Shown piece by piece: positions 8,475-16,894 of a DNA stretch of 64,000 nucleotides. The position numbers were made by a program, and so were the translations under genes. The notes beneath the pieces were generated by a model, which had not been told where the DNA came from, did not search any database, and saw only the letters and a list, made by a program, of their open reading frames with translations. Origin of the DNA: Porticoccus sp002341315 (GTDB lineage Bacteria; Pseudomonadota; Gammaproteobacteria; Pseudomonadales; Porticoccaceae); NCBI RefSeq assembly GCF_047634355.1, contig NZ_JBLIAL010000002.1. One strand, 5' to 3'. How positions within the stretch are numbered: the stretch's first letter is position 1; the number at the start of each line of letters is the position of its first letter.

Positions 8475-9224
8475 ATGTTATCTATCAAGAACCTGCATGC
8501 CACCGTCGAGGGCGAGGAAATCCTGCGTGGTATCAACCTGGAAATCGGCCCAGGCGAAGTGCATGCCATCATGGGTCCTAATGGCTCGGGCAAGAGCACT
8601 CTCGGCCATGTGCTGACGGGCCGCGAAGGCTATGAGGTCACCGCTGGTGAAGTCACCTTCATGGGCCAGGATCTGCTGGCTCTGGCACCGGAAGAACGTG
8701 CTCTGGCCGGTCTGCTCCTAGCTTTTCAGTACCCGGTGGAAATTCCTGGTGTCAGCAACATGGAATTCCTCAAAACCGCTGTGGATGGGATTCGCAAGTA
8801 TCGCAAGCTCGAAGCGCTGGATTCTGTAAGTTTCATGAAACTGGCACGTGAGGTCTGCAAGCGCGTGGATCTGGATCAGAATTTTCTCAAGCGTGGTGTT
8901 AACGAAGGTTTCTCCGGTGGCGAGAAAAAACGCAATGAGCTGATGCAGATGATGCTGCTTGAGCCGCATTTAGCCATTCTGGATGAAACCGACTCGGGTC
9001 TGGATATCGACGCGCTACAGGTCGTGGCAGCCGGTATCAACAGCATGCGCGACGGCAAACGTTCCTTTGTAATGATCACCCATTATCAGCGCCTGCTCAA
9101 TTTCATCGAGCCAGACCATGTTCACGTGTTGGGGGGCGGTCGTATCGTCCGTTCCGGTGACAAGTCACTGGCACTGGAACTGGAAGATAAAGGCTACGGC
9201 TGGCTGGAAAGTGAGGCCGTGTAA
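8475..9224 (+). CDS. sufC: Fe-S cluster assembly ATPase SufC
   Basis: 249-residue ABC-type ATPase that drives the SufBCD complex. Walker A is GPNGSGKST (residues 34-42), the ABC signature is GFSGGEKKR (145-153), and Walker B with catalytic Glu is LAILDETDSGLD (167-178), the SufC-specific form. A GGAGA at 8459-8463 precedes the ATG at 8475. The preceding open frame overlaps the end of sufB and is not part of the protein. It shares a TAATG junction with sufD. Confidence 0.95.
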   Translation: MLSIKNLHATVEGEEILRGINLEIGPGEVHAIMGPNGSGKSTLGHVLTGREGYEVTAGEVTFMGQDLLALAPEERALAGLLLAFQYPVEIPGVSNMEFLKTAVDGIRKYRKLEALDSVSFMKLAREVCKRVDLDQNFLKRGVNEGFSGGEKKRNELMQMMLLEPHLAILDETDSGLDIDALQVVAAGINSMRDGKRSFVMITHYQRLLNFIEPDHVHVLGGGRIVRSGDKSLALELEDKGYGWLESEAV

Positions 9225-10549
9225 TGAGTAATTTTATTGACGAAGCCCTGCAAAGGCTCCCCACCGAGACACCGGATTGGCTCAGTGAGCAGCGTCGCAG
9301 GGGTAGGTCTAGCTGGAAGTCAAGCACCATGCCCACCCGCAAGACCGAGGACTGGAAATATACTCGGTTGAGAGTCCTGGAAGAGGGTGCTTACCTGGGT
9401 AGGGCAGAACGCCAGGATTCTTCGTCGCCAGCGCTGACAGCCCTTCGTGATCAGGTCAAAATCCCTGAACTGGACGCCCGTATGCTGGTGTTTGTGAACG
9501 GTTTCTACAGTCCCGAGCTGTCCAGCCCCACAGCCATGGACGCTATGGAGGTCGTGCATTTCAGTGAAGCCGATGAGACACAGGTGGAGACCATACGTGC
9601 CCACCTGGGCACAGCTGCCGATCGCGACAAATACATGTTTACTGCACTCAGTGATAGCTGGCTCGACGATGGCGTATTCGTGCATGTAACACAGAACAGT
9701 AAAGTCACAACGCCGCTGCACATCGTCTGGCTGACGGTGCCCCAGCGCGAGGCCTTCAGCCTGTCCCAGCGACTACTGGTCGTTATGGATGCTGGCAGTG
9801 AGGCCACAGTGGTGGAACACTTCGCCAGCGACGGGGCCCAACAAAACTGTTTCACCAATGGGGTCACTGAACTGGTGCTGGGTGCCAATGCCCGCCTGTG
9901 TCACTACCGATTGCACTTGGAGGAAGAGCATGCCCTGCATATCGGCGGCGTGCATGCCCGCCTCGATCGCGATGCCAGACTCAACAGCTTTCACCTGGGA
10001 CTGGGCTCGACACTCAAGCGTCTGGATGTGGTGGTGCGCCATGAAGGTAATGGTGCCCACTGTGATCTCAACGGTATCTACCTGCCACGGCACAGCCAGC
10101 ATATCGATTACCATACCTGTATTGAGCATGCCCGACCCCATTGTACGACCAACGAGGTTTTCCGGGGTGTTATCAGCGATAACGCGCGGGCGGTGTTCAA
10201 CGGGCGCATCCATATTCATCCGGATGCCCAGAAGACAGTGGCGCAACTGAGTAATAAAAATCTGCTAACCAGCAACAGGGCCGAAGTAGACACCAAGCCG
10301 GAGCTGGAGATTTATGCGGACGATGTCAAGTGTACCCATGGGGCCACGGTCGCACAGCTCGATGACTATGCGCTCTATTATTTGTGCAGTCGCGGCATTG
10401 CCAGAGAGCATGCACAAGTGATGCTCAGTACCGGTTTTATCAACGAACTCATCAACAACCTGCAGCACTCCACCCTGGGCGAGTATCTCAAGCCCGTACT
10501 GAGTGACATGTTTGTGCAGCAGGTGACACAGAGAGAGAGGGCAGAATAG
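9224..10549 (+). CDS. sufD: Fe-S cluster assembly protein SufD
   Basis: 441-residue paralogue of SufB and third component of the SufBCD scaffold. The parallel beta-helix core with FNGRIHIHPDAQKTVAQLSNKNLL and KPELEIYADDVKCTHGATVAQLD is diagnostic. C-terminal STGFINELINNL matches the family. The N-terminal MSNFIDEALQRLP...RKTEDWKYTRL is also typical (the 'EDWKYT' helix). It starts on the sufC stop (TAATG) and is followed four bases later by sufS. Confidence 0.93.
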   Translation: MSNFIDEALQRLPTETPDWLSEQRRRGRSSWKSSTMPTRKTEDWKYTRLRVLEEGAYLGRAERQDSSSPALTALRDQVKIPELDARMLVFVNGFYSPELSSPTAMDAMEVVHFSEADETQVETIRAHLGTAADRDKYMFTALSDSWLDDGVFVHVTQNSKVTTPLHIVWLTVPQREAFSLSQRLLVVMDAGSEATVVEHFASDGAQQNCFTNGVTELVLGANARLCHYRLHLEEEHALHIGGVHARLDRDARLNSFHLGLGSTLKRLDVVVRHEGNGAHCDLNGIYLPRHSQHIDYHTCIEHARPHCTTNEVFRGVISDNARAVFNGRIHIHPDAQKTVAQLSNKNLLTSNRAEVDTKPELEIYADDVKCTHGATVAQLDDYALYYLCSRGIAREHAQVMLSTGFINELINNLQHSTLGEYLKPVLSDMFVQQVTQRERAE

Positions 10550-10553
10550 GCGC

Positions 10554-11810
10554 ATGGAAACACCGGCAAAAAACATCAGACAGCAAGAGCGGGTTTTCGA
10601 TGTGGAGGCCATACGCCGTGATTTCCCGATCCTGCAACAGCAGGTCAACGGACATCCATTGGTGTATCTGGACAATGCCGCCACGTCACAGAAGCCCAAT
10701 GCCGTGATCGATGCCATCAGCGACTATTACCGCGGCTACAATGCCAACGTGCATCGCGGTATCCACACTCTGGCGGAAAAGGCCACAGCCGCGATAGAAA
10801 ATGCGCGTCAATCCCTGGCAGGTTTCATCAACAGCCCCGCTCCAGAGCAGGTGCTCTGGACCCGTGGTACAACAGAGGCCATCAATCTTGTGGCTTACAG
10901 CTGGGGCCGGAGCAATCTGAAGCCGGGTGACAGGGTGTTGGTTCCAATACTGGAGCATCACTCCAGCATTGTCCCCTGGCAGATGGCCACTGAATCCACC
11001 GGTGCCGAGGTGGTGCCGATTCCGGTAACACCGGGCGGCGAAATTGACATGATGGCACTGGATGAGCTGCTCGATGAACGCGTGAAGATGGTCGCTGTCA
11101 GCCACATTTCCAATGCCCTGGGGACAGTGAACCCAGTGGCCGAGATCGTAGTGAGAGCCCATCGGGTGGGGGCAAAAGTGCTGATCGATGGAGCTCAGGC
11201 GGTGGCGCATACCCCTGTTGATGTGCAGGCGCTGAATTGCGACTTTTATGCTTTTTCGGGGCACAAAATGTTCGGCCCCACCGGTATTGGTGTGCTCTGG
11301 GGGCGCCGGGAACTGCTGGAAGCCATGCCGCCCTGGCAGGGTGGCGGTGAAATGATAGAACAGGTCAGTTTCGCCGGCACCAGCTATCAGGGATTGCCGT
11401 ATCGCTTCGAAGCCGGGACACCGGACATCGCCGGTGCCATCGGGCTGGCCGCAGCGGTGGACTACCTGCAGCACCTGGATCGAGTGGCCGTGGCTGCACA
11501 TGAAGCCGATGTGCTCGAGTATGCCCTGGCGCAGGGAGCGGCCTTTGATGGCCTTACCCGTTTCGGTGAAGCCGACCATGTGGCCGGTGTATTCAGCTTT
11601 TTGATGGATGGCATCCCGCCATCCGATGTGGGTATGCTGCTGGATCAACAGGGTATCGCGGTTCGCACGGGCCATCATTGCGCCCAGCCGATTATGGCGC
11701 AATACGGGATACCGGGGACGGTCAGGGCCTCGTTCGCCCTGTACAATACCCGCGCAGAAGTCGACCGTCTGTTCGAGGGGCTTGCCAAAGCCCGACGGAT
11801 GTTACGGTAA
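10554..11810 (+). CDS. sufS: Cysteine desulfurase SufS
   Basis: 418-residue PLP enzyme (class V aminotransferase fold, group II desulfurase) that converts cysteine to alanine and passes sulfur to SufE. The PLP lysine is Lys238 in FSGHKMFGPTG and the persulfide-forming Cys376 lies in RTGHHCAQP, preceded by the short group II lobe. The substrate-site motif RGTTEAINLVA is present. The gene follows sufD by four bases. The partner sufE is three genes downstream, as expected for the SufS-SufE sulfur relay. Confidence 0.94.
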   Translation: METPAKNIRQQERVFDVEAIRRDFPILQQQVNGHPLVYLDNAATSQKPNAVIDAISDYYRGYNANVHRGIHTLAEKATAAIENARQSLAGFINSPAPEQVLWTRGTTEAINLVAYSWGRSNLKPGDRVLVPILEHHSSIVPWQMATESTGAEVVPIPVTPGGEIDMMALDELLDERVKMVAVSHISNALGTVNPVAEIVVRAHRVGAKVLIDGAQAVAHTPVDVQALNCDFYAFSGHKMFGPTGIGVLWGRRELLEAMPPWQGGGEMIEQVSFAGTSYQGLPYRFEAGTPDIAGAIGLAAAVDYLQHLDRVAVAAHEADVLEYALAQGAAFDGLTRFGEADHVAGVFSFLMDGIPPSDVGMLLDQQGIAVRTGHHCAQPIMAQYGIPGTVRASFALYNTRAEVDRLFEGLAKARRMLR

Positions 11811-11878
11811 CAAAATTTCATACGGTAAGTGGCACCGTATCCATTCAGGATAAGATTGCCGCAGGAAGGTGAAGCATT

Positions 11879-12244
11879 ATGAGTGTAGAGAAATTTGATC
11901 TTACACAGACCATTACCATTACGCCGGCTGCCGCGTCCCATTTTCGCGAACAACTGCAGCGTAACGGTGGTGCCGGTGTGCGCATTGGGCTGAAAAAAAG
12001 TGGCTGCACCGGCTTTAAGTATGTTATCGAGGAAGTGCCTGCTCCGGAGGAAAACGATGTAACCCTGACGCTGGAGAATGGCGTGGCCATCTATTTTAGT
12101 CGTGAAGGTGCCATTGCTCTGCGCGGTATGGAAATTGACTATACCCGCGAGGGCGTCAATCAGACACTGAAGATCGAAAACCCCAATGTCACCGACATGT
12201 GTGGCTGTGGCGAGAGCTTCGACATCAAGATACAAGAAACATGA
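11879..12244 (+). CDS. sufA: A-type Fe-S carrier protein (SufA/IscA family)
   Basis: 121-residue HesB/IscA-fold protein that delivers Fe-S clusters from the scaffold to targets. The three family cysteines are Cys43 (SGCTGFKY) and Cys108/Cys110 (MCGCGESF). An AGGAAGGTGAAG ahead of the ATG gives a good ribosome site. A 68-bp gap separates it from sufS, the largest in the operon, and its stop overlaps the start of sufT (ATGA). SufA is the likely name because of the operon; IscA and ErpA are the close alternatives. Confidence 0.88.
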   Translation: MSVEKFDLTQTITITPAAASHFREQLQRNGGAGVRIGLKKSGCTGFKYVIEEVPAPEENDVTLTLENGVAIYFSREGAIALRGMEIDYTREGVNQTLKIENPNVTDMCGCGESFDIKIQET

Positions 12245-12780
12245 GTCAGGAACGCAGGGTCGTCAATGTGGGTCGCGACTGCCCGGGACGACTGGTCCCG
12301 GTCGGTGATCCCGTGACCATCCCGGCCGGGTCTTTTGTTACCATCGTGCAGTCCCTCGGCGGCAACTATACCGTTGTTCATCAGGGCAATATGGTACGGG
12401 TTGACGGTGTGGACGCGGATGCGCTGGGCCAAAAAAAAGTGGAGCTCAACTTCACTGATCCCGGCAATGGCCGGATTGATGAAGATCAGGTCTGGCAGGC
12501 GCTGGAGACTGTCTACGACCCCGAAATCCCCGTTAACCTGCGCAGCCTTGGGCTGATTTACCATCTGGATATTGATCAGGACACCGGCAGGGTGGATATC
12601 CAGATGACCTTGACGGCACCGGGTTGCGGCATGGGTCCGGTACTGGTCGGCGATGTGGAACAACGGGTGAAGCTGGTACCGAATGTTCAGAAGGTGCATG
12701 TGGAGCTGGTTTTCGATCCACCCTGGAGTCGGGAGATGATGTCTGAAGAGGCGCAACTCGAAACCGGCTTGTTTTTCTAG
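12241..12780 (+). CDS. sufT: Fe-S maturation protein SufT (DUF59/MIP18 family)
   Basis: 179-residue auxiliary Fe-S factor. The central DUF59 domain (about residues 85-165) shows YDPEIPVNLRSLGLIYHL and LTAPGCGMGP; the N-terminal ~80 residues are the SufT-type extension. The start is the ATG at 12241 that overlaps the sufA stop. SufT proteins help mature certain Fe-S proteins under iron limitation or high demand. The gene is standard in many non-enterobacterial suf operons, though absent from the E. coli one. Confidence 0.88.
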   Translation: MSQERRVVNVGRDCPGRLVPVGDPVTIPAGSFVTIVQSLGGNYTVVHQGNMVRVDGVDADALGQKKVELNFTDPGNGRIDEDQVWQALETVYDPEIPVNLRSLGLIYHLDIDQDTGRVDIQMTLTAPGCGMGPVLVGDVEQRVKLVPNVQKVHVELVFDPPWSREMMSEEAQLETGLFF

Positions 12781-12801
12781 TTACCGGAAACCCCATTCAT
12801 C

Positions 12802-13272
12802 ATGACGACAATCGAGAACATTCCCAGCAATCCTTTCGGGAGCACTATCCGCGCCGAGGATATCAAGGAGACACTGGCCTTCTTCGATACCTGGGAAGAT
12901 CGCTACCAGTACATCATCGACCTGGGCAAGGAACTGCCGCCCATGGATGATGAACTGAAAACTGATGAACGGCTCGTGCGTGGTTGCCAGAGCCAAGTCT
13001 GGCTTAACACCCTACAGAAAGACGACCGCCTTTTTTTTGAGGTGGACAGTGATGCCTTCATCGTCAAAGGTCTTCTGGGCATTATTCTTGCCGCCTACAA
13101 TGGCAAAACCACCCAGGACATCCTCGATTTCGATATCGAGGGCTACTTCGAAACGCTTGACCTGATACGTCATCTCAGCGCCACCCGCGGCAATGGCCTG
13201 CGTGCACTGGTGCAGAGCATTCAGTCCGCAGCGCGTCAATCGAGTCACTCTGAATCCAGCGCGGGGAAGTAG
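12802..13272 (+). CDS. sufE: Sulfur acceptor SufE
   Basis: 156-residue cytoplasmic protein that takes the persulfide from SufS. The acceptor cysteine is Cys62 in LVRGCQSQVWL, the invariant family motif, and the ELPPMDDELKTDERLV lead-in is typical. It lies 21 bp after sufT and closes the operon. Downstream, a short palindrome TTAACCGGGTTAA (near 13285) is present but lacks a T-run, so it is not a clear terminator. Confidence 0.92.
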   Translation: MTTIENIPSNPFGSTIRAEDIKETLAFFDTWEDRYQYIIDLGKELPPMDDELKTDERLVRGCQSQVWLNTLQKDDRLFFEVDSDAFIVKGLLGIILAAYNGKTTQDILDFDIEGYFETLDLIRHLSATRGNGLRALVQSIQSAARQSSHSESSAGK

Positions 13273-13371
13273 TATTCCCAGACTTTAACCGGGTTAATTG
13301 GGGTTGTCCCTCCAATTTACTATCGCTGTTGCGTATACTGGTTCGACCAGTATTTCAGGGGCAGTCCGGAG

Positions 13372-14622
13372 ATGCAGATCACCACAATCACACCGGTTCA
13401 CTATCCGCTGTCGGTCAGGGCGGGCGTGAACGAATTCTCTGCTGCCTACGGCGAACTTGTGCAGCGTATAAATGCACTGGGAGACGGGCAGGTATTGCAC
13501 GCCCCGGACTGGCATTGCTCCACAGAGGCGGGCGACCAGGCAGATCACCCCGGCTCCACTGCCTATTCGGATATCACCCGTGACGACCGCGATATACGGC
13601 TGGGCTACTGGCGGGGACGAAGCGTCGACGGCTTTGAATTGACATTACACTGCTTCAACAGCGAGCTGGCCGTGGTGGAGCTGGTGCTGGAGCCGGCGCC
13701 GGATATTGCCGCCCATGCACTGAAAGAGTGGGCCGAAGAACAAACCAAGCTCGCCATAAGTCAATTTGCCAAGCGGGAATTTGCCCGCATTATGGCTGCT
13801 CTGCGCGAGGCAAATATTGACAACCTGCAATTGCGCGAAGAATGCAGCGGCCTGAAGTGTCTCTGGGTCGGCAGTATACTCAACCTGTCGCCAGAGGATG
13901 TGCAACACGAAGACACCCGGATTCTGCTCCATCAATGGCTGGATGCGACGATTCGGCCCGAAGATGCCGAGGATATCATCGACGGTCGTTTACACCATTC
14001 GCTGCGCTGGCTGAATTATGTGATAGTCGCACAGGAGTACCAGACGGATCGCCAGAAAGTCGAAGCCATGATTCTGGCCCAGTATTTTTATGCGGTACAA
14101 CACTACATCAATCGCGATCTTCTCGCGGATATTTCCGATGTGTTTCTCGAGAAGAACCTGAAAACCAGCGAGCTGAAACTGCAACGGGTCAGAGCCCGTA
14201 CGCAACTCCACATTACAACCTATTACGAAGCACGCAATCACCTGGTGCGCGCAAAAAAACAGTGGATGGAAGAAATACTACAGGCCTGGGATTTCGACGA
14301 CTTGCTGGAAAATGCACAGCGGATGGTGGAGGTCTGTTCGACCCGCATTAACGAAATCAATAATAAAAAGCGCTCCCTGGCCTCTATTCTTACCGACAGC
14401 CTGCTGGCGCTGATTGGCCTGTTTGCCATACTCGATCTCGCGCTTCAATTCGTTACCTACAGCCGGGAGATGGTGACTTCGCCAACACTGAATTACTACG
14501 ACGAGCAGACGTCGGGGCTGCTCAGTGTACTGGCGACCTGGAATATCGATCTTTTCATGGGGGTTAATTTACTGATTGTGGTTTTGCTGGGAGCATTGTA
14601 TGCGGTTCTCAAGCTGCGTTAA
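13372..14622 (+). CDS. Two-helix membrane protein of unknown function with a long helical stalk
   Basis: 416 residues, no family recognised with certainty. Residues ~1-210 look soluble and mixed alpha/beta. Residues ~210-345 are strongly helical and charged, with coiled-coil character (KNLKTSELKLQRVRARTQL, then HLVRAKKQWMEEILQ). Two hydrophobic helices close the protein (about 347-368 and 392-413). The topology, a large cytoplasmic domain followed by long helices and two C-terminal membrane spans, recalls CorA-type channels, but no GMN motif is visible, so I do not call it CorA. The next gene overlaps its end by 23 bases, suggesting coupled expression with a periplasmic binding-like protein. 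Confidence 0.65.
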   Translation: MQITTITPVHYPLSVRAGVNEFSAAYGELVQRINALGDGQVLHAPDWHCSTEAGDQADHPGSTAYSDITRDDRDIRLGYWRGRSVDGFELTLHCFNSELAVVELVLEPAPDIAAHALKEWAEEQTKLAISQFAKREFARIMAALREANIDNLQLREECSGLKCLWVGSILNLSPEDVQHEDTRILLHQWLDATIRPEDAEDIIDGRLHHSLRWLNYVIVAQEYQTDRQKVEAMILAQYFYAVQHYINRDLLADISDVFLEKNLKTSELKLQRVRARTQLHITTYYEARNHLVRAKKQWMEEILQAWDFDDLLENAQRMVEVCSTRINEINNKKRSLASILTDSLLALIGLFAILDLALQFVTYSREMVTSPTLNYYDEQTSGLLSVLATWNIDLFMGVNLLIVVLLGALYAVLKLR

Positions 14623-15640
14623 AAGCGCACTATTGTGTTCAGCGCTACTGTCGGGTACCGCTCTCGCCGGGCCTTTCACCGCGGTGGAGGTCTACACAGA
14701 CGCGTGGCCGCCTTACGTGAACCGGAAGCCAGACATGGAGCCCGGGGCTATAACGCGTATTGTCGAGCTTGCCCTGCGCAATATGCGCCTCGATCCGCAG
14801 TGGCAATATGTGGATTTTTCGCTGGCCTATGAAATGGTCAACAATAACGAAATTCGCCTGTCCTTCCCGTATTTCGAGACGGCTCGCCGCCAACAACTCT
14901 ATCCCGATGTGCGCTTTTCTGCACCCCTGATGACGGTGGACAATGTGCTCTACTACAGCCGGGAACACCGGGATTTTTCCTCCCCTCCGGATTCCATCGG
15001 CGATCTTCGACTCGGTCGTGTGGCCGAGTATGCCTACGGGGAGAAATTCGAGGCCTGGCTGGTAGGTGCTACGGAGTATCAATCGGAAGTGCTCGCCTTG
15101 CGCGCTTTGTTCAACGGTGATATCGATCTGTTGCCCATGACCAGACTCGTTGGACAGGCATTGGTTTTAGAGTATTTTCCCTGGCAATACCGTTCCTTTC
15201 GCCATATCCCCGGCGATGCCTATTTATCGCAGGATACGGTTCATCTGGTGACGCATGACGACCCGCAAGGGGAGGCATTTATCAAGGCATTCGATGAAGC
15301 ACTGGAAAAACTGGCTGGCGTTAAAAAACAGGACGAAGTTCGGGAAACTTCGCTGGATGCCGGACGAAGTACCGGCTACGTGCGCCTGGTGGTGGGGGAG
15401 GGGCATCCTGTGATCATCGGACAGACTCAGCGGCAGGGAGAGCACCCCGACAACCACTATGTGATGATTCCGCCCGGCAGCCGCGGGCTGGTGCTGGACT
15501 GGAGTGAAGCAGTATTTAAAGAGTTCAACTCCCCCAAACTATACGCTGCCATGGTGGCATTATCGAAAATCCGTATCGTCGACGGTCCCCACGTTGGTCG
15601 TGAACTCTACGTCAAGAACCTGCACATCGAAATTGAGTAG
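14600..15640 (+). CDS. Periplasmic solute-binding-like protein (SBP_bac_3-type)
   Basis: 346 residues from the ATG at 14600. The N-terminus MRFSSCVKSALLCSALLSGTALA is a signal peptide with a likely cleavage after ALA (Gly-Pro follows). The following FTAVEVYTDAWPPYVNRK and GAITRIVELALRNMRL, then ETARRQQLYPDVRFSAPLMTVDN, resemble the extracellular solute-binding family 3 fold (amino-acid-binding type). No ABC permease is nearby, and the C-terminal ~90 residues are not typical of transport SBPs, so a sensor or regulatory role toward the overlapping upstream membrane protein is possible. An upstream in-frame ATG at 14576 would put the signal peptide behind an unlikely extension. Confidence 0.65.
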   Translation: MRFSSCVKSALLCSALLSGTALAGPFTAVEVYTDAWPPYVNRKPDMEPGAITRIVELALRNMRLDPQWQYVDFSLAYEMVNNNEIRLSFPYFETARRQQLYPDVRFSAPLMTVDNVLYYSREHRDFSSPPDSIGDLRLGRVAEYAYGEKFEAWLVGATEYQSEVLALRALFNGDIDLLPMTRLVGQALVLEYFPWQYRSFRHIPGDAYLSQDTVHLVTHDDPQGEAFIKAFDEALEKLAGVKKQDEVRETSLDAGRSTGYVRLVVGEGHPVIIGQTQRQGEHPDNHYVMIPPGSRGLVLDWSEAVFKEFNSPKLYAAMVALSKIRIVDGPHVGRELYVKNLHIEIE

Positions 15641-15642
15641 CT

Positions 15643-16200
15643 ATGACCGGTTTTGAATTACTGGGGTGGTTCGGCACTCTGCTTTACCTTGCCAACTATG
15701 CTTACCTCGCCTTTTATCGGCGCTGGCGTCGACCAGTGTATTTCTCGGCCAATGGCGTTGCCGCCCTGTCCCTGGTGTTATCTTCTGCAGCCATCGCCTC
15801 CTGGCAGGCGGTGGGTATAAATTTTTTCTGGGCAGCGATCAGTGTCTGGCTGCTAATAGGTGGGAGCTTCAGGTTCGTAAGGGTAGGGCCAGGCGTCCTC
15901 ACTGTCGGTGTCGGATTGTGTTGGGTGGCCGCGTTGCCCGCGCTATTCTGGCAATGGCAGTTGGCAGTGGCGATCATTGGCTGGAGTTCAACATTTGCCT
16001 TCAGTGCCGCCTATCTGTTGTTCGCCGCACGCCGACTGTCAATTGGTCCCTACCATCTGTGGAATGCCTATGCGGCATTCGTACTTCTGCCGCAGCTTTA
16101 CCTCGACACCAACTGGCCGGTGCTGGCGATGGAGGTTTGCTGGTTTGCCATCTCGCTATCGGCGCGTTTCAACCTGAATCAGCCTGACGAACCACGCTAG
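15643..16200 (+). CDS. Small polytopic membrane protein of unknown function
   Basis: 185 residues, almost entirely hydrophobic, with about six predicted transmembrane helices (MTGFELLGWFGTLLYLANYAYLAF at the N-terminus; last helix ~155-175). It is reminiscent of the small YgjV/CBU_0592-like membrane proteins, but this is by general appearance only. It starts two bases after the stop of the periplasmic binding-like gene and so is probably the third member of a three-gene unit with the two genes upstream. No catalytic motif is visible. Confidence 0.6.
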   Translation: MTGFELLGWFGTLLYLANYAYLAFYRRWRRPVYFSANGVAALSLVLSSAAIASWQAVGINFFWAAISVWLLIGGSFRFVRVGPGVLTVGVGLCWVAALPALFWQWQLAVAIIGWSSTFAFSAAYLLFAARRLSIGPYHLWNAYAAFVLLPQLYLDTNWPVLAMEVCWFAISLSARFNLNQPDEPR

Positions 16201-16334
16201 GGGTGCGACTGGTTCGATACAGCAAGCGAAGAGGACGGATGGTATCGCCGGTGAATTTTAAAGTAGGCGATGAAGGAAAAGAATAGATCTGTCGCGTCGT
16301 TCTGGAATCAGCAAATGGTGTTTTATTTATGGCC

Positions 16335-16361
16335 GGTGTCTGAAAGACGCTGATTGACACC
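16335..16361 (+). repeat. Inverted repeat GGTGTC-N15-GACACC over a promoter -35
   Basis: The half-sites GGTGTC (16335-16340) and GACACC (16356-16361) are perfect inverted copies, and the right arm overlaps the TTGACA of the promoter below. The position is suitable for a repressor operator, but no regulator gene is adjacent. A short hairpin arising by chance is an alternative. Confidence 0.35.
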
Positions 16362-16381
16362 GCCTGTCGGCATCCGATAAT
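16354..16381 (+). promoter_or_regulatory. Sigma-70-type promoter of the gtrA-sulfotransferase operon
   Basis: TTGACA (16354-16359) and GATAAT (16376-16381) are separated by 16 bp, one of the better sigma-70 matches seen in the window. It lies 40 bp upstream of the gtrA-like start in a 220-bp gap after the previous operon, so the four downstream overlapping genes are likely transcribed from here. Confidence 0.55.
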
Positions 16382-16420
16382 GTCCGTCGCACCTCTCACA
16401 ATTCTGGCAAACAGTTCCCG

Positions 16421-16894
16421 ATGAAGTGGTACCTCCGTCGTTATCTGCATTCGCACAGCCGCCTCGCGCAGTTCTTGCGTTTTGCCACCGTTGGCGTAAA
16501 GGTTTCCTTGATCGACGCGGGCGGTACTTACCTGCTTGTCTGGCTGTTCGGCATGAATCTGCATATCGCCCGCATCATTTCGCTGACCACGGCGATCATG
16601 GTGGGCTATCTGCTCAATCGTTACTTCACTTTCGGGCGTAACCAGCGTGGTAATTTTCATCGCCAGATGGCCGGGCATTTCGGCGTTCATGCCGCCGGAG
16701 GACTCCTTAACTATGCTGTGTTCAGCGGCGTAATTGCACTAGGTTGCAGTCATCTGATCCAGCCGCTGGCACTATTGCTGTTGCCAGTGGTTGCTATCTG
16801 GATTGGCGGCATGGTCGGCCTGGCATTCAACTTCTCAGTGTCCAGTAAGCTGGTGTTCAGCCACAGGGCCGAAACTGCTCCTCTATCTCCATGA
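16421..16894 (+). CDS. GtrA-family membrane protein
   Basis: 157 residues with four transmembrane helices and the GtrA-like signature: FLRFATVGVKVSLIDAG in helix 1, RIISLTTAIMVGYLLNRYFTFG between helices 2 and 3, and VGLAFNFSVSSKLVF at the end. GtrA-like proteins are thought to flip or present polyprenyl-linked sugars to the periplasmic side. First gene of a run in which each stop overlaps the next start (ATGAGA junction with the sulfotransferase). The context with a glycosyltransferase and sulfotransferase supports a role in lipid-linked glycan handling. Confidence 0.8.
   Translation: MKWYLRRYLHSHSRLAQFLRFATVGVKVSLIDAGGTYLLVWLFGMNLHIARIISLTTAIMVGYLLNRYFTFGRNQRGNFHRQMAGHFGVHAAGGLLNYAVFSGVIALGCSHLIQPLALLLLPVVAIWIGGMVGLAFNFSVSSKLVFSHRAETAPLSP

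Noticed and set aside
10686..11702. 338-codon minus-strand frame opposite sufS
   Set aside because: Long but entirely antisense to a clear sufS; His/Gln/Cys-rich composition typical of shadow frames.
13273..13371. Palindrome TTAACCGGGTTAA after sufE as a terminator
   Set aside because: Short stem without a following T-run; could equally be a chance palindrome.
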